NCBI RefSeq assembly: GCF_047971185.1
Contig: NZ_JBKDZH010000034.1
Location: 1 to 64,000 of the forward strand
DNA length: 64,000 nucleotides
Direction: 5' to 3'
From: Kluyvera sp047971185
GTDB lineage: Bacteria; Pseudomonadota; Gammaproteobacteria; Enterobacterales; Enterobacteriaceae
Below, one piece after another: positions 25,780-34,807 of the stretch. The notes beneath the pieces were generated by a model, which was not told where the DNA came from, made no database searches, and saw only the letters and a list, made by a program, of their open reading frames with translations. The first letter of the stretch is position 1; every line of letters starts with the position of its first letter. The position numbers and the translations under genes were made by a program.

Positions 25780-26426
25780 TGATCGTCCTCGGTGACCAGC
25801 GCGACGCGCTTATGACGCGCGTAGCCTTTCGCCGCCTGCACCAGCGCAAACAGCGCCAGCCCTGCGAGGCTCAGCTTGAGCAGGAAGGCGAGGGTGACGC
25901 CCTCCGCTGCCAGTTCGCTGGCCATCAGGGTATAGATACAGATCCCCGGCAGCGTGGTGAGCGCGGAGATCAGCGTATACGGCCAGAAGGGAATGGCGGT
26001 TAAGCCGTAGGCATAGTTTTGGATATTGTACGGAAACAGCGGGATCAGGCGGGTGAGGATCAGAAAATCGACCCCCGATCGCGCGATGCCACGCTCAATG
26101 GCCTGAAAGGTGCGCGTATGCCCGACGTATCTCAGCAACAGCGCGCGCCCCAGCCAGCGGGCGAGCAGAAACGACAGCGCCGAAGCGGCGGTGGCGGCTA
26201 TCAGCGACAGCAGCGTTCCTAACCACGGGCCAAAGACAATGCCGCCGACCAGCACCAGCAGGCTGCCGGGCAGTAGACACACGGTGGCGAGAATAAACAG
26301 GGCGATATACAGCGCGTAACCGAGCGTACCGCTTGCCTGCACGGTATCCTGTAGACGACGTAAATGGGTTATCAGGTCAATGAGACCGAAGGTGTGAACG
26401 ACAAAGAAAAGCAGGCCGATCGCCAC
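25776..26426 (-). CDS. ydjX: TVP38/TMEM64 family inner membrane protein YdjX, N-terminus uncertain
   Basis: A paralogue of ydjZ. It has FGPWLGTLLSLIAATAASALSFLLARWLGR and LTRLIPLFPYNIQNYAYGLT. The in-frame start used is GTG at 26426, giving 216 residues, but this lacks the first membrane-leading residues seen in E. coli (236 aa). An ATG at 26475 with a perfect AGGAGGA upstream encodes MQKKS but is one base out of frame and stops after ten codons. The N-terminal region looks frameshifted by one inserted base, or starts at a weak codon. ydjY, which follows in K-12, is absent. Confidence 0.85.
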   Translation of the reverse strand: MAIGLLFFVVHTFGLIDLITHLRRLQDTVQASGTLGYALYIALFILATVCLLPGSLLVLVGGIVFGPWLGTLLSLIAATAASALSFLLARWLGRALLLRYVGHTRTFQAIERGIARSGVDFLILTRLIPLFPYNIQNYAYGLTAIPFWPYTLISALTTLPGICIYTLMASELAAEGVTLAFLLKLSLAGLALFALVQAAKGYARHKRVALVTEDDQ

Positions 26427-26578
26427 GACAATCAGCAGGAGCTTAGAGGCTGTGCGGTACCGACTTCTTTTGCATGGGGTCCTCCTGCCGGGAAGAAAAT
26501 GTGCGCGCGACGTTATTATAGAATCACGATTCCAGCAAGAGTTTAGCGCCTGTTTATTGATTTTGCTCAGAATTATCT

Positions 26579-26603
26579 GGGTAACCCGGCGTCCGGGCTA
26601 CCC
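26579..26603. repeat. Short palindromic hairpin downstream of xthA
   Basis: GGGTAACCCGG and CCGGGCTACCC are nearly complementary around CGT. It lies 10 bp past the xthA stop and is probably its terminator or a REP-derived element. No strong T-run is seen. Confidence 0.5.
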
Positions 26604-26613
26604 ACAGCACATC

Positions 26614-27417
26614 TTACTTGAAGGTCGCCCACACCGGCGCGTGATCCGACGGTTTTTCCATCGCGCGGATCTCATAGTCGATGCCGGTTTCCACGCAGTG
26701 CGCCGCCAGCGGGGCGCTGGCCAGCAGCAGATCGATACGCAGGCCGCGATTGTCGTCAAAGCCTTTCGAGCGATAGTCAAACCACGAGAAGCGGTCGTGG
26801 GTTTCCGGGTTGGCATTACGGAAGGTATCCACCAGGCCCCAGCCCAGCAGGCGCTGCATCCACTCGCGCTCTTCCGGCAGGAACGAACATTTGCCGGTAC
26901 GCAGCCAGCGCTTGCGGTTCTCCTCACCGATACCGATGTCGAGATCCGTCGGGCTGATATTCATGTCACCCATGATCAGCACCGGGTTCTCTTTACTCAG
27001 ACGGGTTTCCAGGTAGTCCTGCAGATCCTGGTAGAATTTGGTTTTGGCCGGGAATTTGGTTTCGTGATCGCGGCTTTCCCCCTGCGGGAAATAGCCGTTA
27101 ATCACCGTGACGTTACCAAACGGCGACGGCACTTCGGCGATGATAATACGGCGCTGGGCGTCTTCGTCATCGGTCGGGAAGCCGCGATAAACGGCAACGG
27201 GTTCGGCTTTGGTCAGTATCGCTACGCCGTAGTGGCCCTTCTGACCGTGATAGAAAATGTGGTAGCCGAGTTTAGCGACCTCTTCCAGCGGAAACATGTC
27301 GTCGTGAACCTTCGTCTCCTGCAGGCCAATCACGTCGGGCTGGTGCTTTTCAACGATGGCTTGCAGTTGATGAGGACGGGCGCGCAGGCCGTTGATATTA
27401 AAAGAGACAAATTTCAT
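26614..27417 (-). CDS. xthA: Exonuclease III
   Basis: Major apurinic/apyrimidinic endonuclease and 3' phosphatase/exonuclease of base-excision repair. The 267-residue EEP-fold enzyme has MKFVSFNINGLRAR, GLQETKVHDD (catalytic Glu), VLIMGDMNISPTDLDIG (Asp/Asn) and KPSDHAPV (Asp/His). The ATG at 27417 is used instead of an ATG 12 bp upstream, by match to the E. coli start. It is transcribed alone, divergent from astC. Confidence 0.97.
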   Translation of the reverse strand: MKFVSFNINGLRARPHQLQAIVEKHQPDVIGLQETKVHDDMFPLEEVAKLGYHIFYHGQKGHYGVAILTKAEPVAVYRGFPTDDEDAQRRIIIAEVPSPFGNVTVINGYFPQGESRDHETKFPAKTKFYQDLQDYLETRLSKENPVLIMGDMNISPTDLDIGIGEENRKRWLRTGKCSFLPEEREWMQRLLGWGLVDTFRNANPETHDRFSWFDYRSKGFDDNRGLRIDLLLASAPLAAHCVETGIDYEIRAMEKPSDHAPVWATFK

Positions 27418-27867
27418 AGTCGTCGCCACTTTGCAGAATGAATTGTGACGGGATAGTAGCAGAATTTAACGTCTCTCGCTGCCTTCGCCCGGCGGTATGA
27501 TCGATTTCTTTTATCGTTGTTGCCATCTTGCCGAGCAATATTTGCACCAGGTTGAGGCAATCTGCGCCGTGGCGAGGCATAAATCTACGATAAATTTCGT
27601 AGCCGATCACAAATCCAGAAGGATATTTTGCGGATGCATAATATTTCTTAATTTTGCCCTGCAAACGTCGCAAGATGCCACTGATATTCACTTTGTATGC
27701 AGTTTTAGTGAATAGGTTAATCCTGTAACTCATTGATATTCCGTTATCTCACTTCATTTATGCACTTCTGTCGCTCGCTGGCACGAACCGTGCAATCTAC
27801 ATTTACAGTGAAATGCACTCAAATAATTAACACAAATTAAACCATTTATTCACCTGCAGAGGTCGCT
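27418..27867. promoter_or_regulatory. xthA-astC intergenic control region
   Basis: A 450-bp non-coding stretch between divergent xthA and astC. It contains the sigma-54 promoter of the ast operon at 27779-27794, and AT-rich sequence just before astC that could hold ArgR boxes. Short open frames here have no ribosome-binding sites or recognisable products. NtrC sites, known in E. coli for this operon, were not confidently located. Confidence 0.6.
27779..27794 (+). promoter_or_regulatory. Sigma-54 promoter of the ast operon
   Basis: TGGCACGAACCGTGCA has the GG-N10-GC spacing and agrees with the -24 consensus TGGCAC. Its position 74 bp upstream of astC agrees with the nitrogen-regulated astC promoter of E. 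coli. Confidence 0.85.
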
Positions 27868-29088
27868 ATGTCTCAGTCAATCAGCCGTCAAAATTTTGAA
27901 CAGTGGATGATGCCGGTTTACGCACCGGCACCGTTTATTCCGGTACGCGGTGAGGGCGCATGGCTGTGGGATCAACAAGGGAAAGGCTATATCGATTTCG
28001 CGGGCGGTATTGCCGTGAATGCGCTGGGGCACGCCCACCCGGCGATGATCCGCGCGTTGACCGAGCAGGCCGCTAAGTTCTGGCATACCGGTAACGGCTA
28101 CACCAACGAACCGGCGCTGCGGCTGGCGAAACAGCTGATTGACGCCACCTTTGCCGATCGCCTTTTTTTCTGTAACTCCGGCGCAGAGGCCAACGAAGCG
28201 GCGCTGAAAACGGCGCGTAAGTTTGCCCACGACCGGTTTGGCAGCCACAAGAGCGGCATCGTGGCGTTTAAAAACGCCTTCCATGGCCGCACGCTGTTTA
28301 CCGTCACCGCGGGCGGGCAGCCTGCCTACTCACAGGACTTCGCGCCGCTGCCGCCGGACATTCGTCACGGCGTCTATAACGACATCGACTCTGCCCGCGT
28401 GCTGATTGACGACGATACCTGCGCGGTGATCGTCGAACCCATTCAGGGCGAGGGCGGTGTGATCCCCGCATCGCTTGAGTTTCTGCAGGCGCTGCGCGCG
28501 CTGTGCGACCGCCACCATGCGGCGCTGATATTTGACGAAGTGCAGACCGGCGTGGGGCGTACCGGCGAGCTGTATGCCTATATGCACTATGGCGTCACGC
28601 CGGATCTGCTCAGCACCGCCAAAGCTCTGGGCGGCGGCTTCCCGATTGGCGCGCTGCTGGCCAGCGAGGCCTTTGCCAGCGTGATGACGGTAGGCACCCA
28701 CGGAACGACCTACGGCGGCAACCCGCTGGCCTGTGCGGTGGCCGGGGAGGTGCTGTCGATAATCAACACGCCGCAGGTGCTCAACGGCGTCAAGCAGCGC
28801 GAACAGTGGTTTAAAGAGCGGTTGCAGGCCATTAACGCACAATTTGGGCTGTTTAAAGAGATTCGCGGCGTCGGCTTGCTGATTGGCTGCGCGCTGCGCG
28901 ATGAGTATGCCGGCAAGGCCAAACTGATTAGCCAACTGGCCGCCGAAGAAGGGCTGATGGTGCTGATTGCCGGAGCGAACGTGGTGCGTTTTGCCCCGGC
29001 GCTGATCGTTAATGAAGAGGATGTGACCCTGGGTCTCAACCGCTTCGCTGCCGCCTGTGAACGTTTTGTTGCGGGGGAATCATCATGA
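27868..29088 (+). CDS. astC: Succinylornithine transaminase
   Basis: Third step of the arginine succinyltransferase (AST) pathway: transfers the amino group of N2-succinylornithine to 2-oxoglutarate, PLP-dependent. The 406-residue class-III aminotransferase has GGIAVNALGHAHP, NSGAEANEAALKTAR, FHGRTLF, the DEVQTGVGRTG block and the PLP Lys in LSTAKALGGGFPIGA. It is first gene of astCADBE, downstream of a sigma-54 promoter, and overlaps astA by 4 bp. Confidence 0.97.
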   Translation: MSQSISRQNFEQWMMPVYAPAPFIPVRGEGAWLWDQQGKGYIDFAGGIAVNALGHAHPAMIRALTEQAAKFWHTGNGYTNEPALRLAKQLIDATFADRLFFCNSGAEANEAALKTARKFAHDRFGSHKSGIVAFKNAFHGRTLFTVTAGGQPAYSQDFAPLPPDIRHGVYNDIDSARVLIDDDTCAVIVEPIQGEGGVIPASLEFLQALRALCDRHHAALIFDEVQTGVGRTGELYAYMHYGVTPDLLSTAKALGGGFPIGALLASEAFASVMTVGTHGTTYGGNPLACAVAGEVLSIINTPQVLNGVKQREQWFKERLQAINAQFGLFKEIRGVGLLIGCALRDEYAGKAKLISQLAAEEGLMVLIAGANVVRFAPALIVNEEDVTLGLNRFAAACERFVAGESS

Positions 29089-30119
29089 TGATTATCCGTC
29101 CGGTGGGGGCTGCCGATCTGCCCGGCCTCTTAACTCTGGCAGGGGAAACGGGCGGCGGGCTGACCTCACTGCCCGCCGATGAACAGACGCTGGCGGCGCG
29201 CATTGCCCGCTCGCAGGCCACCTGGCAGGGCACCTTGCCGCGCGGCGATCAAGGATACGTGTTCGTGCTGGAAGATACCCGCAGCGGCGCGGTTGTGGGG
29301 GTGTGCGCCATTGAAGTCGCGGTGGGCATTAACGATCCCTGGTACAACTATCGGGTTGGCACGCTGGTCCACGCCTCGAAAGAGCTTAACGTCTATAACG
29401 CGTTGCCGACGCTGTTTCTGACCAACGACCACACCGGCAGCAGCGAGCTTTGTACGCTGTTTCTTGACCCGGCGTGGCGGAAAGAGAGCAACGGTCATCT
29501 GCTGTCGTCATCGCGCTTTCTGTTTATGGCCGCCTTCCGCGACCGCTTCAACCATAAAGTCGTGGCCGAGATGCGCGGCGTTATCGACGAGCATGGCTAC
29601 TCGCCGTTCTGGGAAAGTCTGGGCAAGCGTTTCTTCTCGATGGAGTTTGCTCGCGCCGATTACCTGTGTGGTACCGGACAGAAGGCGTTTATCGCCGAGC
29701 TGATGCCGAAACACCCGATCTATACCGATTTTCTGAGTGCAGAAGCACGCGCGGTCATTGGCCAGGTACACCCACAAACCGCGCCCGCCCGGGCGGTGCT
29801 GGAAAAAGAGGGCTTCCGCTATCGCGATTACGTCGACATCTTTGACGGCGGCCCGACGCTGGAGTGCGAAATCGACCGGGTGCGGGCGGTGCGTAAAAGC
29901 CGGCTGGTGACGGTCGCAGAAGGTGCGCCGGGTAGCGATCAACTGCCGCTGTGCGTAGTGGCAAATGAACAGTATCAGCACTATCGCGCCATGCTGGTGC
30001 ACGCCGACCCGGCGTGTGAAACGCTGACCCTGAATGCCGAACAGCTGGATGCCCTGAACTGCCATCCGGGCGATGCGGTTCGCCTGGTACGCCTGTGCCC
30101 TGAGGAGAAAAAAGTATGA
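29085..30119 (+). CDS. astA: Arginine N-succinyltransferase
   Basis: First step of the AST pathway: succinyl-CoA plus arginine gives N2-succinylarginine. The 344-residue acyltransferase has ICAIEVAVG-like VCAIEVAVGINDPWYNYR, ELCTLFLDPAWRKESNG and GQVHPQTAPARAVLEKEGF. It overlaps astC and astD by 4 bp each (ATGA-type), so translation is coupled through the operon. Confidence 0.97.
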   Translation: MMIIRPVGAADLPGLLTLAGETGGGLTSLPADEQTLAARIARSQATWQGTLPRGDQGYVFVLEDTRSGAVVGVCAIEVAVGINDPWYNYRVGTLVHASKELNVYNALPTLFLTNDHTGSSELCTLFLDPAWRKESNGHLLSSSRFLFMAAFRDRFNHKVVAEMRGVIDEHGYSPFWESLGKRFFSMEFARADYLCGTGQKAFIAELMPKHPIYTDFLSAEARAVIGQVHPQTAPARAVLEKEGFRYRDYVDIFDGGPTLECEIDRVRAVRKSRLVTVAEGAPGSDQLPLCVVANEQYQHYRAMLVHADPACETLTLNAEQLDALNCHPGDAVRLVRLCPEEKKV

Positions 30120-31594
30120 GCCTATGGATAAACGGAGAGTGGCTGGTCGGCGGCGGGCCGCGGCGGCAACGCGCTAACCCGGTGAGCGGAGAAACGGTGT
30201 GGCAGGGGCACGATGCCAGCGCGCTGCAGGTAGAGTCGGCGGTAAGCGCCGCGCGTCGCGCATTTCCCGGCTGGGCTAAGCGCACGTTCAATGAACGCCA
30301 GCAGATCGTTGACGCGTTTGCCGGGCTGCTGGAGGCCAACAAGGCGGCGCTGACGGAAACTATCGCCCGCGAGACTGCTAAACCCCGCTGGGAGGCGGCG
30401 ACCGAGGTGGCGGCGATGGTCAACAAAATAGCCATTTCGGTGAAGGCTTACCACAGCCGGACCGGTGAAAGTCACGCCGGGATGGTCGACGGCGCGGCAA
30501 CCTTGCGCCATCGTCCGCACGGCGTGCTGGCGGTTTTCGGCCCCTATAATTTCCCCGGTCATCTGCCAAACGGGCATATCGTGCCCGCGCTGCTGGCGGG
30601 AAACACGCTGGTGTTTAAGCCTAGCGAGCTGGCACCGGACTGCGCGCAGGCGGTGGTCAAACTCTGGGAGCAGGCCGGGTTACCCCCGGGCGTACTGAAT
30701 CTGGTGCAGGGCGGCCGCGAGACCGGCGAGGCGCTGAGCGTGCAGCCGGGGCTCGACGGAGTCCTGTTTACCGGCAGTTCCGCCACCGGTTTTCATCTGC
30801 ATCGCCAGCTGGCAGGGCAACCGCAGAAAATGCTGGCGCTGGAAATGGGCGGCAACAACCCGCTGATTGTTGATGAACCCGTCGATATTGACGCCGCCGT
30901 GCACCTGACTATTCAGTCGGCCTTTATTACCGCCGGGCAGCGCTGTACCTGCGCCCGTCGGCTGCTGGTGAAGCGCGGCGCGCTGGGTGATGCCTTTTTA
31001 CAGCGGCTGGTAGAGGTGAGTGGACGCATTATCCCCGCCGCCTGGGATGCCGAACCGCAGCCGTTTATCGGTGGGCTGATCTCGGTGCAGGCGGCGGAGC
31101 GGGTGTATCAGGCCTGGCAGATGCAGGTGGAACGCGGAGGCGTGACATTGCTGACGCCGCGCCTGTTGCAGCCTGGCACCTCGCTGCTGACGCCGGGGAT
31201 TGTCGAACTTAGCGAAGCCCATGACATTGCCGATGAAGAGGTGTTTGGGCCGCTGCTGGGGGTCTGGCGCTATGACGATTTCGACCAGGCTATCGCGCTA
31301 GCCAACGCCACGCGCTACGGCTTGTCCTGCGGGCTGATTTCGCCGGAACGGGATAAATTTGACCGTCTGCTGCTGGAAGCGCGGGCCGGTATCGTGAACT
31401 GGAATAAACCGCTAACCGGGGCGGCCAGCATCGCGCCGTTTGGCGGCGTCGGCGCTTCCGGCAACCATCGTCCGGGGGCCTGGTACGCCGCTGATTATTG
31501 CGCGTGGCCGATGGCGAGCCTGGAAGCGCCGACGGCTACCTTGCCCGCAACGCTCAACCCGGGGCTGGACTTCCAGCGTGAGGTGCCGTCATGA
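30116..31594 (+). CDS. astD: Succinylglutamate-semialdehyde dehydrogenase
   Basis: Fourth step of the AST pathway: oxidises N-succinylglutamate 5-semialdehyde with NAD. The 492-residue aldehyde dehydrogenase has VFGPYNFPGHLPNGHI, KPSELAPD, the catalytic Glu in LALEMGGNNP and the nucleophilic Cys in ITAGQRCTCARR. Overlaps astA and astB by 4 bp. Confidence 0.97.
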   Translation: MSLWINGEWLVGGGPRRQRANPVSGETVWQGHDASALQVESAVSAARRAFPGWAKRTFNERQQIVDAFAGLLEANKAALTETIARETAKPRWEAATEVAAMVNKIAISVKAYHSRTGESHAGMVDGAATLRHRPHGVLAVFGPYNFPGHLPNGHIVPALLAGNTLVFKPSELAPDCAQAVVKLWEQAGLPPGVLNLVQGGRETGEALSVQPGLDGVLFTGSSATGFHLHRQLAGQPQKMLALEMGGNNPLIVDEPVDIDAAVHLTIQSAFITAGQRCTCARRLLVKRGALGDAFLQRLVEVSGRIIPAAWDAEPQPFIGGLISVQAAERVYQAWQMQVERGGVTLLTPRLLQPGTSLLTPGIVELSEAHDIADEEVFGPLLGVWRYDDFDQAIALANATRYGLSCGLISPERDKFDRLLLEARAGIVNWNKPLTGAASIAPFGGVGASGNHRPGAWYAADYCAWPMASLEAPTATLPATLNPGLDFQREVPS

Positions 31595-32916
31595 ACGCCT
31601 GGGAGGTGAACTTTGACGGCCTGCCGGGGCTGACACACCACTACGCCGGGCTGTCGTTTGGCAATGAGGCCTCGACCCGCAACCAGTATCAGATTTCGAA
31701 CCCGCAGCGGGCGGCGAAGCAGGGGCTGCTGAAAATGAAGGCGCTGGCGGATGCCGGTTTCCCGCAAGGCGTGATCCCGCCGCAGGAACGCCCCAATCTG
31801 ATGCTCCTGCGTCAGCTTGGCTTCAGCGGGCGTGACGAGCAGGTGCTGGCGAAGGCCGCCGCACAGGCCCCGGACCTGCTGAGCGCCGCCAGCTCGGCGT
31901 CGGCGATGTGGGTGGCTAACGCCGCCACGGTGTGCCCCTCGGCGGACGCGCTGGATGGCAAAGTCCATTTGACGGTCGCCAACCTGAGCAGCTTGCTACA
32001 CCGCGCCAGCGAAGCCCCGACGACGCTGGCGACGCTGAATGCGATCTTTGCCGACCCCGAACATTTTGCCGTGCACGGCCCGCTGCCGTCGGTGGCGGCG
32101 ATGGGGGATGAGGGGGCGGCTAACCACAACCGACTGGGGCGTGAGTACGGCCAGCCGGGCACGCAGCTGTTTATCTATGGCCGCGATTCGCTGGCCTGCA
32201 GTGCGCCGCAGCGCTATCCGGCACGGCAGACGCGCGCCGCCAGCGAGGCGGTGGCACGGCTCAATCAGCTAAACCCAAATCAGGTAATTTTCGCGCAGCA
32301 AAACCCACAGGTGATTGACCAGGGCGTGTTTCACAATGATGTGATTGCGGTCAGCAACCGGCAGGTGCTCTTTTGCCACGAACAGGCGTTTGTCGACCAG
32401 CCTGCGCTGCTGCGCCAGCTGGCGCACAAGGTGCCGGGGTTTATGCCGATAGAGGTTCCGGCCTCGCAGGTGACGGTTGCCGAGGCGGTGGCAACCTATC
32501 TGTTTAACAGCCAGCTGCTGAGCAAGTCCGACGGCAGCATGCTGTTGGTGCTGCCGGGCGAAGCGCAGGCGCACCCTCGCGTCTGGCGCTATCTCAATAC
32601 GCTGCTGGCGCAGGATAATCCGATTGACGAACTGAAGGTATTCGACCTGCGTGAAAGCATGGCCAACGGCGGCGGCCCGGCCTGCCTGCGCCTGCGGGTA
32701 GTGCTGACTGACGTCGAGCGTCGGGCGGTGAATCCGGCGGTGATGATGAACGACACGCTTTTCGCCACCCTCAATGATTGGGTTGACTGCTTTTACCGCG
32801 ACCGTCTTACGCAGGCGGATCTTGCCGACCCACAGCTGCTGGTGGAAGGGCGCGAAGCGCTGGACCGCCTGACGCAAATTTTGCAATTGGGGTCGATCTA
32901 CCCTTTTCAGCGTTAA
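31591..32916 (+). CDS. astB: N-succinylarginine dihydrolase
   Basis: Second step of the AST pathway: releases two ammonia and CO2 from N2-succinylarginine to give succinylornithine. The 441-residue product has the pentein-fold catalytic residues, with the conserved HYAGLSFGNEAST, LPSVAAMGDEGAANH and a C-terminal ANGGGPACLRLRV holding the nucleophilic Cys. It is followed 9 bp later by astE. Confidence 0.97.
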   Translation: MNAWEVNFDGLPGLTHHYAGLSFGNEASTRNQYQISNPQRAAKQGLLKMKALADAGFPQGVIPPQERPNLMLLRQLGFSGRDEQVLAKAAAQAPDLLSAASSASAMWVANAATVCPSADALDGKVHLTVANLSSLLHRASEAPTTLATLNAIFADPEHFAVHGPLPSVAAMGDEGAANHNRLGREYGQPGTQLFIYGRDSLACSAPQRYPARQTRAASEAVARLNQLNPNQVIFAQQNPQVIDQGVFHNDVIAVSNRQVLFCHEQAFVDQPALLRQLAHKVPGFMPIEVPASQVTVAEAVATYLFNSQLLSKSDGSMLLVLPGEAQAHPRVWRYLNTLLAQDNPIDELKVFDLRESMANGGGPACLRLRVVLTDVERRAVNPAVMMNDTLFATLNDWVDCFYRDRLTQADLADPQLLVEGREALDRLTQILQLGSIYPFQR

Positions 32917-32925
32917 GGAGGCGGC

Positions 32926-33903
32926 ATGAAACAGTTTCTGGCGTTGACGCTGGCGGGTAAGCTGCCGCCGCAGCCCGAGGGCGACACGGCGAATTTTCAC
33001 TGGGAGTGGCGCGAGGTGGGCGTCTTGCAGCTCACCCCTCATCATCCCTGTTCGCGGGCGATGGTGCTGTCGGCGGGGATCCACGGCAACGAAACCGCGC
33101 CGGTCGAAATACTCGACAACCTGCTGGCTGCACTGATCGGCGGCCAGCAGGCGCTGCGCTGGCACCTGCTGGTGGTGTTGGGTAACCCGCCGGCGCTGCG
33201 TGATAATAAACGCTATCTGCACAGCGACCTGAACCGCATGTTCGGCGCCCGCTGGCGTCATTTCCCGGTCAGCGATGAAACGGTCCGCGCTGCCAGCCTT
33301 GAGCAGACGGTGGCGGCGTTTTACCAGCGTTGCCCGGCGGAAACGCGCTGGCACCTTGATATGCATACCGCCATTCGCGGCTCACACCATCCCCGCTTTG
33401 GCGTGCTGCCCGCGCGCGAATCGTCGTGGGATCCGGATTTTTTACGCTGGCTGGGGTCGGCGGGGCTACAGGCGCTGGTGTTTCATCAGGCCCCGGGGGG
33501 CACCTTTACCCATTTCACCAGCGAAACCTTTGGCGCGCTGGCCTGCACGCTAGAGCTGGGCAAAGCGCGGCCGTTTGGGCAAAACAGCCTGAGCCAGTTT
33601 GCGCTGGCGGAACGGCAGCTGGCGAATCTGCTGGCGGGCGAGTTGGGCGGTGGCGCGCCGACCGCGCCGCTTTATTATCGGGTCGTGCAGCAGATTACCC
33701 GCCGCAGCGCCGCGTTCCGGCTACATATGTCGGCGCAGACGCTGAACTTCACGCCGTTTGTGAAGGGGACGCTGCTGGCAGAGGACGGTGACACCCGCTA
33801 CGTGGTGGAGTCGGCCTGTGAGTATGTTCTGTTCCCCAATCCTGACGTGGCGCTGGGGCTGCGTGCCGGTCTGATGTTAGCGCGTTGCCCGCCTGCGATA
33901 TAA
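32926..33903 (+). CDS. astE: Succinylglutamate desuccinylase
   Basis: Last step of the AST pathway: hydrolyses N-succinylglutamate to succinate and glutamate. The 325-residue zinc peptidase-like enzyme has the metal site SAGIHGNETAPVE, the His in WHLDMHTAIRGS, and LGKARPFGQN. GGAGGCGGC precedes the ATG at 32926. It ends the astCADBE operon, followed by a terminator. Confidence 0.97.
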   Translation: MKQFLALTLAGKLPPQPEGDTANFHWEWREVGVLQLTPHHPCSRAMVLSAGIHGNETAPVEILDNLLAALIGGQQALRWHLLVVLGNPPALRDNKRYLHSDLNRMFGARWRHFPVSDETVRAASLEQTVAAFYQRCPAETRWHLDMHTAIRGSHHPRFGVLPARESSWDPDFLRWLGSAGLQALVFHQAPGGTFTHFTSETFGALACTLELGKARPFGQNSLSQFALAERQLANLLAGELGGGAPTAPLYYRVVQQITRRSAAFRLHMSAQTLNFTPFVKGTLLAEDGDTRYVVESACEYVLFPNPDVALGLRAGLMLARCPPAI

Positions 33904-33908
33904 ATAAC

Positions 33909-33938
33909 AAGCCGCACATCATCATGTTGCGGCTTTTT
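33909..33938 (+). terminator. Rho-independent terminator of the ast operon
   Basis: AAGCCGCA pairs with TGCGGCTT around a 12-nt loop and is followed by TTTATT, directly after the astE stop. Confidence 0.85.
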
Positions 33939-34078
33939 ATTATTGTTCTCGTGAAATATTACGGATTATTCCTGGAATATTGCTTTATTAATAAACACGT
34001 CTGCTTTATACTTCTTCAAAATCTCTTCTTAATCAGTGTGTTGAGTATTTTTGTTGCAACTCTCCACAGTTTATCCTT

Positions 34079-34096
34079 AATTTCCTCATAATTGGC
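34079..34096 (+). promoter_or_regulatory. BaeR-like box upstream of spy
   Basis: The 18-bp segment ends CATAATTGGC and matches the published BaeR consensus (TTTTTCTCCATDATTGGC) at 14 of 18 positions by eye. It lies about 125 bp upstream of spy, a known BaeSR and CpxAR target in E. coli. A CpxR site was not assigned. Confidence 0.55.
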
Positions 34097-34222
34097 GCGA
34101 AATCGTTTTTTACACTTTCATTGTTTTACGCATGCTCTGACTAATTGACGATAAACCCCGTAAAGTTAATCTCGTCAACACGGCAATGCGCCGTCAGAAT
34201 AACTGAAAGTAAGGAATTGATG

Positions 34223-34726
34223 ATGAAAAAATTAACTGCACTGTTTGTTGCTTCTACTCTGGCTCTGGGCGCGGCTAATCTGGCGCACGCTGCGGATACC
34301 ACTTCTACCACCACCACCGATGCGACGCAGCCGGCCGGTAAGATGATGCATCATCACAAAGGCAAAATGGGCCCGCGTCACGACATGATGTTCCAGGGGC
34401 TGAACCTGACCGATGCGCAGAAACAGCAGATTCGCGACATTATGAAAGACCGCCGCGAACACATGAAACGTCCGCCGCAGGAAGAGATGCGTGCGATGCA
34501 TGATCTGATTGCCAGCGACAGCTTCGACAAAGCGAAAGCTGAAGCGCAGATTACGAAGATGGAAGCGCAGCATAAAGACATGATGCTGTCCCGTCTGGAA
34601 ACCCAGAACAAGATTTACAACATCTTAACACCGGAACAGAAAAAACAGTTTAATGCCAATTTTGAGAAGCGTCTGACAGAACACAAAGCGCCAGAAGGTA
34701 AAATGCCTGCTGCGCCTGCCGAATAA
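34223..34726 (+). CDS. spy: Periplasmic ATP-independent chaperone Spy
   Basis: Envelope-stress chaperone that binds unfolded proteins in its cradle-shaped dimer. It has a signal peptide (MKKLTALFVASTLALGAANLAHA) and the two LTxxQ motifs LTDAQKQQ and LTPEQKKQ. The mature start is Thr/His-rich, with MMHHHKGK. The ATG at 34223 is 7 bp from AAGGA; an ATG codon directly before it (34220) is also possible. The product is 167 residues, slightly longer than E. coli Spy. ves, next to spy in K-12, is absent. Confidence 0.95.
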   Translation: MKKLTALFVASTLALGAANLAHAADTTSTTTTDATQPAGKMMHHHKGKMGPRHDMMFQGLNLTDAQKQQIRDIMKDRREHMKRPPQEEMRAMHDLIASDSFDKAKAEAQITKMEAQHKDMMLSRLETQNKIYNILTPEQKKQFNANFEKRLTEHKAPEGKMPAAPAE

Positions 34727-34747
34727 TCCACTCGGCACCCTGTTTTA

Positions 34748-34806
34748 AGACCGCCGGAGTTGCTCATAAATGCCAAAGGGCTATGGGCAGCTCCGGCGGT
34801 TTTTTC
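34748..34806. terminator. Long hairpin terminator between spy and nadE
   Basis: ACCGCCGGAG pairs with CTCCGGCGGT, followed by TTTTTT on the plus strand; the loop is about 30 nt with additional pairing. It terminates spy and abuts the nadE stop. Confidence 0.8.
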
Positions 34807-34807
34807 T

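Noticed and set aside
32269..33366. Long antisense frame across astB and astE
   Set aside because: It spans two well-identified genes on the other strand, with an Arg/Gln-rich low-complexity product and no start signals.
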